From contig JAVBSC010000018.1 in the NCBI GenBank assembly GCA_031547305.1, positions 1-40,458 on the forward strand: 40,458 nt of DNA, in the 5' to 3' direction. Of this stretch, positions 35,032 through 40,458 are shown one piece after another. How positions within the stretch are numbered: the stretch's first letter is position 1; each line of letters begins with the position of its first letter. The stretch comes from JAVBSC01 sp031547305. GTDB taxonomy: Bacteria > Desulfobacterota > Desulfovibrionia > Desulfovibrionales > Desulfovibrionaceae. The notes below the pieces were generated by a model, which was not told the origin of the DNA, did no database searches, and was given only the letters and a program-made list of their open reading frames with translations. The position numbers and the translations under genes are program-made.

Positions 35032-35067
35032 ATGGACGTACACCAGACTCCAGAGATTAAGCGATGA
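35032..35067 (+). CDS. Possible 11-codon leader frame coupled to the glycosyltransferase
   Basis: ATG at 35032 opens MDVHQTPEIKR and stops in a TGA that overlaps the glycosyltransferase ATG as ATGA. The glycosyltransferase start itself has only a weak ribosome site (AGAG), so coupled translation from this frame is conceivable. There is nothing else to show it is expressed. Confidence 0.2.
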   Translation: MDVHQTPEIKR

Positions 35068-36167
35068 AGGCGTCGACCGACACCTTCAAAGCGCTGCATG
35101 TCGTTAGCTCTCTGGGCCTTGGCGGCACGGAGAAAACCATGCAGCTTTTCGTCAGCCACCTGGACAACGAGCGCTTTTTCCCGGCAGTGTGGTCGCCGCA
35201 GCCCGGACCGCGCGGGGACATGCTCAGGGAACGCGGCATTCCGGTCATTGTCAACGAAAGCCTGGAAGACGCCGCCAGCCGCTTTGCCCCGGACATCGTG
35301 CATGTGCATCGGGCCGGCTGGCCGCAGCCGGAGCTGTTGCGCCCCTTGCGGGCCGCCTTCCGGACGGACCCAAGCGGCCGCAAGGACCGCTTGCCGCGCA
35401 TTGTGGAAACCAACGTCTTTGGCCGCCACGATCCCTCGCCCTCCGGCGCTCTTATTGACGTTACCCTTTTTGTCTCCCACTTCTGCGCCCGCCGCCTACG
35501 CGAAGCCGAAGGCCGGGTCATTGAGCCGCCGCGCCACCAGGTGCTCTACAACCCGGTGGATACGGACGCCATCGCCAAGCTTACTCCGGCCCCGGCTCAG
35601 CGCGACTATTCCCGCCCCGTGTTCGGCCGTATTTCCCGCGCCGACCCCGGCAAATGGTCCAGCATCGTCCTTGAGGCCCTGCCCCTGGTGCGCGCCGCCT
35701 TCCCCGACTTCTCCTTTCTTGTGGTCGGCGGAACGGACGAAGCGCGCTCCTTTGTCCGCGCCCATAACCTGGAATCCCAGGTGCGCTTTTTGCCTCCCCT
35801 GCTCACAGACTCGGAACTGGCCGCATTTTTCAACCAACTGAGTTTTCTGACCCATGCCAACAAAACCGGCGAAAGCTTCGGCCTGGTCATTGCCGAAGGC
35901 ATGGCCGCCGGCCTGCCAGTGATTACCCACCCCTGCCCGGATTGGAAGGACAACGCCCAAACCGAACTGGTCGTCCACGGACAAACCGGCCTGATCGCCG
36001 ATACCCCGCAAAGCTACGCCGCCTCAATCATCCGCCTGCTCCAATCCCCGGAGACCTGCCGGGCCCTGGGCGCGGCCGGCCGCTCCCGCGCCCAGGCCCT
36101 CTTCCGCGCCCAGGACATCGCCAGCCGCTTGGGAGAAATATATTTGGAAATTTTGGGAATTCTCTGA
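35064..36167 (+). CDS. Glycosyltransferase, GT4 family (GT-B fold)
   Basis: 367 residues. The N-terminal domain begins ALHVVSSLGLGGTEKTMQLFVSHL, the glycine-rich acceptor-side loop typical of GT4 enzymes, with DIVHVHRAGWPQPELL following. The C-terminal domain has VFGRISRADPGKWSSIVLEALPLV, FLVVGGTDEARSF, and the donor-binding GESFGLVIAEGMAAGLPVITHP (E-x7-E type) near 270-290. It should transfer a sugar from a nucleotide-sugar at the cytoplasmic membrane face. It is not closely similar to the GT4-like protein at 3340-4512. Acceptor and donor are unknown. It stands alone between a terminator and a repeat block, not in a polysaccharide operon. Confidence 0.9.
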   Translation: MKASTDTFKALHVVSSLGLGGTEKTMQLFVSHLDNERFFPAVWSPQPGPRGDMLRERGIPVIVNESLEDAASRFAPDIVHVHRAGWPQPELLRPLRAAFRTDPSGRKDRLPRIVETNVFGRHDPSPSGALIDVTLFVSHFCARRLREAEGRVIEPPRHQVLYNPVDTDAIAKLTPAPAQRDYSRPVFGRISRADPGKWSSIVLEALPLVRAAFPDFSFLVVGGTDEARSFVRAHNLESQVRFLPPLLTDSELAAFFNQLSFLTHANKTGESFGLVIAEGMAAGLPVITHPCPDWKDNAQTELVVHGQTGLIADTPQSYAASIIRLLQSPETCRALGAAGRSRAQALFRAQDIASRLGEIYLEILGIL

Positions 36168-36293
36168 AGGGGCGCTGCCGCCTCAGACTCCCCAGCCGGG
36201 GCGCGTGACGCCCTGGACCCGCAAATATCGGCGCCGCCGTTCCGCTTTGCGGAATAGCGGCGCCGAGGCTGTTAACAAAGTCTTCTTTGGCAG

Positions 36294-36394
36294 CAGCCCG
36301 CCACGTAGGCGCAGGCGGCATTCATTGCCGACGTAAAGCGCCGGAGTGGCGTGCCTTTAAAAGCCCGGCCTTGCGGGGGTTGTCATCAATCTGG
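36294..36394 (-). repeat. Dispersed intergenic module, copy 2
   Basis: The reverse complement of this stretch aligns over its whole length with 19226-19327 (see copy 1), with substitutions scattered and only small length changes. Orientation is opposite. A hairpin adjoins the TCCAGATTGATGAC end here, as in copy 1. Confidence 0.8.
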
Positions 36395-36395
36395 A

Positions 36396-36426
36396 CGCCT
36401 CCGTTCCGCAAAGCGGAACGGAGGCG
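36396..36426. repeat. Perfect 14-bp hairpin with AAA loop
   Basis: CGCCTCCGTTCCGC (36396-36409), AAA, then its exact complement (36413-36426). The inner core TTCCGC-AAA-GCGGAA is shared, with loop AAA or TTT, by the hairpins at 29531-29567 and 36229-36265, while the outer stems differ but remain paired. Confidence 0.8.
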
Positions 36427-36496
36427 CTGTAAATGGATTCCAAGTAGCTAAGCCTGTTGGCAGAGTTTTTGGTGGAGGCGTCCGCCCAATATGCTC

Positions 36497-37510
36497 TCAA
36501 CTCCAGTTCATTTTGAATTTTCTGCCTTCCGGCGTGAGTATCAAGCAGGCGTGACCTGGCAGATTTTTGGTCAGGGCCAGGGCGTTAGCTGTGGGCAGCA
36601 GGGAGAGCGCGGTGGCCAGGCAGTCGGCCTGGGCGGCTGTGGGAGCTGTTGCGCTCACGCTGCCCAGGACCGGGCTCTGGCCCGTGAACTGGTTGACCAG
36701 GTGATGGCGGCGTTTGGTGGCATCGTAATAGCGCTCGTAGCCACCGGAAGTCGCCAGACCTCCATTGGTCATGCGGACCAGGGCGGGAAAGTGGTTGCCG
36801 CGCTTTGGGTCTTCAATGGCCACGGTCCAGGCGGCGCCATCCGGCTTGGGACCGCGCGCGAAGATGTCGCCGCCGGCGTTGATCAGAAAACTCCGCAGGC
36901 CCAGGCGGTCCAGGGAAGCGGCGGCGGCATCCACAATATAGCCCTTGGCCAAGCCATCCAGAGTCAAGGCCATGCCTGAACGTTCCAGGCGTACGGAGCG
37001 CGCCCGTACACTGAGACCGCCGGGCGCGGCCAGGGCCAGGACTTCCTGGAACTCGGCGGACTCAACGGCCGCGAACCCGGCCGGATTGGCGTGCCGCTCC
37101 ATGAAGTCCAGGACCGGCTTGACGTTGGGGTTGAATAAATTCTCGGTAAGTTTGGCCATTTGCCCGGCCTGGCCGAGCACGGCCAAAAGCTCGGCCGGCG
37201 CATCCGCCAGGCGCCCCCGGCTGTTCAAATCCGAAAGCGCGGTGCCTGTGTTGTGATGGTCGAACACGGCGATCAAGCGTTCCATTTCCGCAAAAGCACT
37301 GTCAAAGGCTTCCCTGCTCTGGTCCGGAGAATCCGCGTACAGGGAAATGCTGACCACTGTGCCCATCAGGAAACGGGTTTCCGCAAAAGCTTTGCTCTGG
37401 CCGGCGGCCATGGCCAGGGGGACCGGCACAAGCCGGGCCGCGCCAAGGGCCAGGCAGCCCAGGCCGCAGTTTTTCAGGAATACGCGGCGATTGCTGAAGG
37501 AATTAAGCAT
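36497..37510 (-). CDS. apbE: FAD:protein FMN transferase
   Basis: 337 residues with GGAGGGAG before the ATG. The N-terminus carries a twin-arginine export signal (NRRVFLKN, Arg8-Arg9, then a hydrophobic stretch to AMAAG), placing the enzyme outside the cytoplasm. ApbE-family motifs are clear: FLMGTVVSISLYAD, NSRG region, LTLDGLAKGYIVDAAAASL, LINAGGDIFARG, TNGGLATSGGYERYYD and HHLVNQFTGQSP, and an acidic/Thr metal site near TAPTAAQADCLATAL. It attaches FMN from FAD to Thr in target proteins. The gene overlaps the end of rnfB by 8 bases and closes the rnf operon; the nearby RnfG has the SGAT target motif. It is therefore the expected maturation enzyme of RnfG and RnfD. Confidence 0.95.
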   Translation of the reverse strand: MLNSFSNRRVFLKNCGLGCLALGAARLVPVPLAMAAGQSKAFAETRFLMGTVVSISLYADSPDQSREAFDSAFAEMERLIAVFDHHNTGTALSDLNSRGRLADAPAELLAVLGQAGQMAKLTENLFNPNVKPVLDFMERHANPAGFAAVESAEFQEVLALAAPGGLSVRARSVRLERSGMALTLDGLAKGYIVDAAAASLDRLGLRSFLINAGGDIFARGPKPDGAAWTVAIEDPKRGNHFPALVRMTNGGLATSGGYERYYDATKRRHHLVNQFTGQSPVLGSVSATAPTAAQADCLATALSLLPTANALALTKNLPGHACLILTPEGRKFKMNWS

Positions 37511-38372
37511 TGGCGCTCCCTCCGGGTTGAACTTGGGCGAGGTTGTCCATGGAGTCCAGAACCACCGGCGCGGTACGGCGGCGCATGATGTGGCGCGGGC
37601 AGGCGGTCACGCATATTTCCGCGCAGGCCGGGCCGTATTCCATGCAGGCCTTATGGTCTATTTCCACGCGCAAATCCTGGTAGCTTATGGCATTGGCCGG
37701 ACATTTTTTGACGCATTGCAGGCAGTTTATGCAACCCACGGAGCAGACTTCCGTCACTTCCTTCATTCTTTCCCGAGTGGCGCAATGGCTCATGACCCTG
37801 GCCCTGGCCGGGATAAGCTGCAAAATATGCCTGGGGCAGATTTTCACGCACACGCCGCAGCTCACGCATTTGGAGCGGATTATCTCCACCATGCCGTCCT
37901 TCATGTACATGGCGTCAAAGGGGCAGGCGCGCATGCAGTCGCCCAGGCCCATGCAAGACCAGGTACACATGTACGGCCCGCCTTCCAGCATGGCCGCACT
38001 CTTGCAGGTGCCGGAACCATAGTACTCATAGCGCCGCCGCACGCCGCCTTCTTCACGGCTGCAGCGCCGGAAGGACACCAGCGGCTCGGATTGCTCCACG
38101 GCCTTGCCGGAAAGAACCCCCACCTTGTCCGATGTCTCCGGCCCGCCGGCCACGCACAAGTTGGCCGGAATGTCCGCGTTGTTGATTACCGCCGCCGCAT
38201 AGGACTCGCAACCGGCAAAGCCGCATCCCCCGCAGTTGGCGCCCGGCAGACACTCCACCACGGCTTCCACGCGCGGATCCTCCTCCACGGCCAGCAGCCG
38301 CGACGCCACGGCCAGAACCGCCGCCGCCAAAAAACCCAGCCCGAACAAAGCGATAATCGATGTTGCGACCAT
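37503..38372 (-). CDS. rnfB: Rnf electron-transport complex subunit B (iron-sulfur protein)
   Basis: 289 residues from the ATG at 38372-38370, which has AGAGGA upstream; a longer frame to 38444 begins inside a repeat and is rejected. An N-terminal membrane anchor (about 4-26) precedes the four-Cys motif CLPGANCGGCGFAGC (Cys41, 47, 50, 55, plus Cys73), which holds the first [4Fe-4S] cluster. Further clusters follow: CMGLGDCMRACP, CVSCGVCVKICP, CINCLQCVKKCP and a final CMEYGPACAEICVTACP. RnfB takes electrons from reduced ferredoxin and passes them into the membrane complex. A 117-base repeat-filled spacer separates it from rnfA, but the strand, order and missing terminator support one operon. 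Cysteine content is somewhat higher than in compact gamma-proteobacterial RnfB. Confidence 0.95.
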   Translation of the reverse strand: MVATSIIALFGLGFLAAAVLAVASRLLAVEEDPRVEAVVECLPGANCGGCGFAGCESYAAAVINNADIPANLCVAGGPETSDKVGVLSGKAVEQSEPLVSFRRCSREEGGVRRRYEYYGSGTCKSAAMLEGGPYMCTWSCMGLGDCMRACPFDAMYMKDGMVEIIRSKCVSCGVCVKICPRHILQLIPARARVMSHCATRERMKEVTEVCSVGCINCLQCVKKCPANAISYQDLRVEIDHKACMEYGPACAEICVTACPRHIMRRRTAPVVLDSMDNLAQVQPGGSANA

Positions 38373-38384
38373 AGGATGAATCCT

Positions 38385-38487
38385 CTTGCTATCTTGAGAG
38401 GGCTCTGCTCCCTCAAACTCCCCCGGAAGGGTTCCAAGTGGCATTGCCCCTTGGCAGGGGGGGGCGGGGTACGGAGTCCGCCAATCA
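38385..38487. repeat. Intergenic repeat inside the rnf operon (between rnfA and rnfB)
   Basis: The minus strand reads AGTTTGAGGGAGCAGAGCCC then TCTCAAG near 38390-38430. This matches 29604-29636 with few changes. A CCCCTTGGCAGGGGGGGG segment adjoins it, and similar CCCTTGG-G strings occur near 29590 and 4550-4560. The element lies within transcribed operon DNA. Confidence 0.7.
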
Positions 38488-38489
38488 AA

Positions 38490-39065
38490 TCAGGCGATCA
38501 TTCCTTTAAACGCCATAAAACAAAGTGACATAAGGCCGGCCATGATCAGTCCCAGGGGGGTGCCGACCAGAGGTTTGGGCACACGGCAGGTGGTGAAACG
38601 TTCGCGTATGCCGGCCATAAGGATCAGGGCCAGCATGAAGCCAAGGCTGGAGGCGAAGGAATAGAACACGGCGTCGCCAAAGCCCATGTTTTCGCGCTGC
38701 ACCAGTATGGCCAGCCCCAGCACGCAGCAGTTGGTGGTGATCAGGGGCAGGAAGATGCCCAGAGCCTTGTACAGGGGCGGCATCATCTTTTTCAGGAACA
38801 TTTCCACAAACTGAACCAGGGCGGCGATGACCAGGATGAAAAAAATGGTTTGCAGATAGCCCAGCCCGTAGGGATCCAGAAGATATTTCTGGAGCAGCCA
38901 GGTGATGCCCGTGGCCAGGACGGCCACAAAGGTAACGGCGCTGCCCATGCCCAGGGACACGGCTTTGTCGCGCGAGCAGCCAAGATACGGGCATTGGCCC
39001 AGGAATTTTGTCAGAACGATATTATTTACAAAAATCGCGCTGATCAGGGTGATGAAGTATTCCAT
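38490..39065 (-). CDS. rnfA: Rnf electron-transport complex subunit A (membrane)
   Basis: 191 residues, the normal RnfA length, with AAGGAG before the ATG. Six hydrophobic segments can be followed (for example ISAIFVNNIVLTKFLGQCP at the start, SAVTFVAVLATGITWLLQKYLL, and NCCVLGLAILVQ). Family signatures FVNNIVLTKFLGQCPYLG (including Cys25) and ITTNCCVLG are intact; the cysteines on opposite membrane faces hold the intramembrane [2Fe-2S] cluster shared with RnfE/NqrDE. It forms the electron path and ion channel of the complex. It follows rnfE by 31 bases and precedes a repeat and rnfB. The protein is normal throughout. Confidence 0.96.
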   Translation of the reverse strand: MEYFITLISAIFVNNIVLTKFLGQCPYLGCSRDKAVSLGMGSAVTFVAVLATGITWLLQKYLLDPYGLGYLQTIFFILVIAALVQFVEMFLKKMMPPLYKALGIFLPLITTNCCVLGLAILVQRENMGFGDAVFYSFASSLGFMLALILMAGIRERFTTCRVPKPLVGTPLGLIMAGLMSLCFMAFKGMIA

Positions 39066-39096
39066 GCGAAAGCTCCTTGGCGCGGTGGTTGCTTAA

Positions 39097-39798
39097 TCAG
39101 GCCTTGGCGGCCGGGGGAATGTCCTTTTGCCCCTGGGCGCAGATGCCGCAGCTTTGGCATTCCGGCAGCGGGGCGTTCACCGGGGCTTCCTTGCCGTCGC
39201 GCCGGGCCTGCCAGGAGTTGATAAAATTCATCAGGGCCAGCACGCAGCCCAGGGCCAGGAAGGCGCCGGGCGCTTCCACCATGATGCCGAAGGGCTCAAA
39301 GGACTTCCACATGAGCGGCGCTCCGAACAGGGTGCCATATCCCAAAAGCTCGCGTATGCCGCCAATCAGCGTCAGGGATATGGTGTAGCCCAGGCCCATG
39401 CCCAGGCCGTCCGCAATGGATGGCACAATGGGGTTTTTACCGGCAAAAGCCTCGGCCCGGCCCAGAATGATGCAGTTCACCACGATGAGCGGCACAAAGA
39501 TGCCAAGCTGCTGGTACAGCGGGTAGGCAAAGGCCTGCATAAGCAGTTCCACGCAGACCACCAGAGAGGCGGATATGGCGATGAAGCAGGCGATGCGCAC
39601 CTTTTTGGGAATGATGTCGCGCACGGCGGAGATAAGCGCATTGGAAAGCACAAGCACAAATATGACCGCCGCGCCCATGCCCAGGCCGTTATAGGCGGAC
39701 TTGGTCACCGCCAGGGTCGGGCAGAGCCCGAGCACCAGGCGGAAAGGCGGAATTTCCTTCCACAGGCCCTTGGAGAATTCCTTCCATACGGATGCCAT
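39097..39798 (-). CDS. rnfE: Rnf electron-transport complex subunit E (membrane), with CxxCxxC tail
   Basis: 233 residues from the ATG at 39798-39796 (AAAGGAG upstream; an earlier start at 39819 would overlap rnfG). Core motifs: LVLGLCPTLAVTKSAYNGLGMG, IACFIAISASLVVCVELLM, FVPLIVVNCIILGRAEAFA and LLGYGTLFGAP, with the Cys residues expected for the cluster shared with RnfA. Six membrane segments can be followed. The last 20 residues are unusual: CQSCGICAQGQKDIPPAAKA, giving Cys214-x2-Cys217-x2-Cys220 after the last membrane segment, on a soluble tail. Many RnfE proteins end shortly after the last helix. The tail could bind metal. It is part of the same operon (rnfG upstream, rnfA downstream). 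Confidence 0.95.
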   Translation of the reverse strand: MASVWKEFSKGLWKEIPPFRLVLGLCPTLAVTKSAYNGLGMGAAVIFVLVLSNALISAVRDIIPKKVRIACFIAISASLVVCVELLMQAFAYPLYQQLGIFVPLIVVNCIILGRAEAFAGKNPIVPSIADGLGMGLGYTISLTLIGGIRELLGYGTLFGAPLMWKSFEPFGIMVEAPGAFLALGCVLALMNFINSWQARRDGKEAPVNAPLPECQSCGICAQGQKDIPPAAKA

Positions 39799-39809
39799 AA
39801 CGAGCTCCT

Positions 39810-40382
39810 TTACTGCCAAGTCTTGAGAATCTGGTCTTTGACGGCCTGGTAGTCCTTAACCGCCTTGCCCACAGCCGTGACCGTGCCCACGGAGGAAATG
39901 GTCGCTCCGGAAACCGCGTCGATCGTGCCGCCCTGGCTGGTCAACTGAACATCAAATGGCTTGCCCGTGAACTGGCCGGAGAATTTCGGCTCCGCCACCA
40001 GGGCGCCCAGGCCGGGGGTTTCTTTCATCTCGGTTACGCCTATGCCCAAAAGGGCGTCGCGCTGCACGCTAAAACCCACCATTACGCCCAGATCCCCGCC
40101 GTAGCCGGGCGCGGAATTCTCCAGAGCCACGCCCACCAGCTTGCCGCCCTGCTTGTAGGGAAAGACCGTAAGCTCGCGGCCCTCCAACTCAAAGACGTGC
40201 CGGTCGGCAATGGGATTGTTTTCCGCGGCCGGAAAAATCCTGGCGATGGCCGGGCCCTGCACGTAGGTAAGCACCTGGGCCTCAATTATCGGAGCCGTGG
40301 TGTTTTTAAGGTAGGACAGCGCAAAACCGGCCACGGCGCAGATTATGGACAAAACCGCCACCATTTTGATTGATTCACGCAT
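39810..40382 (-). CDS. rnfG: Rnf electron-transport complex subunit G (FMN-binding)
   Basis: 190 residues with AGGAG before the ATG. One N-terminal membrane segment (MVAVLSIICAVAGFALSYL) anchors a periplasmic FMN-binding domain. The flavinylation motif SGAT stands at 158-161 (DAVSGATISS), so Thr161 is the expected covalent FMN site. The domain also has GYGGDLGVMVGF and GIGVTEMKETPGLG, the conserved flavin-domain strands. It relays electrons between RnfB/E/A and the NADH side. The start overlaps the rnfD end by 8 bases and rnfE begins 11 bases after its stop, so translation is coupled. The apbE gene at the operon end should supply the FMN. Confidence 0.95.
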   Translation of the reverse strand: MRESIKMVAVLSIICAVAGFALSYLKNTTAPIIEAQVLTYVQGPAIARIFPAAENNPIADRHVFELEGRELTVFPYKQGGKLVGVALENSAPGYGGDLGVMVGFSVQRDALLGIGVTEMKETPGLGALVAEPKFSGQFTGKPFDVQLTSQGGTIDAVSGATISSVGTVTAVGKAVKDYQAVKDQILKTWQ

Positions 40383-40458
40383 GTTTCTTACTCCTGCCGA
40401 ACATGGCGGGACGCCAGAGATCCAGAAGCGGCGCCAACAGGTTGCCGAGCAGCACGGC
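40375..40458 (-). CDS. rnfD: Rnf electron-transport complex subunit D, C-terminal end only
   Basis: The last 27 codons of a frame entering from the window edge read AVLLGNLLAPLLDLWRPAMF and end GRSKKHA, with TGA at 40377-40375. The asparagine-leucine-x-x-P-leucine-x-D pattern is the RnfD/NqrB C-terminus, and rnfD directly upstream of rnfG is the standard order. It overlaps the rnfG ATG by 8 bases. Most of the gene, including the Thr-FMN motif, lies outside the window. Confidence 0.85.
   Translation of the reverse strand, partial: AVLLGNLLAPLLDLWRPAMFGRSKKHA

Larger units (their letters stand above)
36168..36496. repeat. Composite intergenic repeat between the glycosyltransferase and apbE
   Basis: The whole gap between two convergent genes is repeat DNA. 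It has a G/C-rich module at 36165-36215, a 17-bp hairpin with two mismatches (36229-36265, TTT loop), the dispersed module in reverse orientation (36294-36394), a perfect 14-bp hairpin (36396-36426, AAA loop), and the string GTAAATGGATTCCAAG, also seen near 29567. The hairpins may double as terminators for both convergent genes. Confidence 0.8.

Overview
The window reads as a chromosomal segment of a Gram-negative, anaerobic bacterium of the order Desulfovibrionales (Desulfovibrio-like). The support is: the rnf order (D)-G-E-A-B-apbE; a YggT / DivIVA / YggU / YdcH-like block running into ilvB-ilvN-ilvC; DUF116 coupled to rsmB; type III glutamine synthetase (GlnN); stand-alone chemotaxis genes; and G/C-rich hairpin repeats between genes. 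The assignment is inferred from gene content and protein resemblance, not from a search. Most genes are G+C-rich (roughly 60% by eye), except one clearly A/T-richer acyltransferase at about 30.8-31.6 kb.

Layout. 1-1200: remnant of an integrated element, a P4-type tyrosine recombinase broken by an in-frame amber codon and lacking its N-terminus, followed by about 590 bases with no supported gene. 1200-6900 (minus): a housekeeping cluster transcribed purA > holB > glycosyltransferase > DUF116 > rsmB. 7180-11585 (minus): mfd followed by a translationally coupled SurA-like lipoprotein. 11.8-16.4 kb (minus): cheW, UDP-glucose dehydrogenase and a Cache/HAMP/PAS chemoreceptor, with hairpin terminators. 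16.9-19.1 kb (plus): glnN. 19.1-22.3 kb: an intergenic repeat, a 34-residue membrane peptide on the minus strand, and a KdpD/KdpE-like two-component pair without a neighbouring K+ pump. 22.3-25.6 kb (plus): a CoA-disulfide-reductase/rhodanese-like protein lacking recognisable catalytic motifs, an unrecognised 256-residue protein, and a HAD phosphatase. 25.8-30.7 kb (plus): yggT, divIVA-like, yggU, ydcH-like, ilvB, ilvN, ilvC, the last followed by a strong terminator. 30.8-36.2 kb (plus): acyltransferase, MFS transporter, second chemoreceptor, second glycosyltransferase. 36.5-40.5 kb (minus): the distal part of an rnf operon (rnfD end, rnfG, rnfE, rnfA, rnfB) and apbE.

Functional links. ilvB, ilvN and ilvC give consecutive steps of branched-chain amino-acid synthesis. 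ApbE is the enzyme expected to attach FMN to RnfG (visible SGAT site) and RnfD, so apbE and rnf form one functional unit for ferredoxin:NAD+ oxidoreduction coupled to ion translocation. The two chemoreceptors and CheW serve taxis. The two glycosyltransferases, UDP-glucose dehydrogenase and the acyltransferase point to surface polysaccharide work but are scattered rather than in one locus.

Most unusual material. (1) A family of intergenic repeats with hairpins, including two copies of a roughly 100-bp module in opposite orientation 17 kb apart, and a related G/C-rich module inside the rnf operon. (2) The CoADR/rhodanese-like pseudo-enzyme candidate with its unrecognised neighbour. (3) A CxxCxxC tail on RnfE. 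(4) The small membrane peptide divergent from the Kdp-like pair. I saw no CRISPR array, tRNA, rRNA, intact transposase or recognisable defence system.
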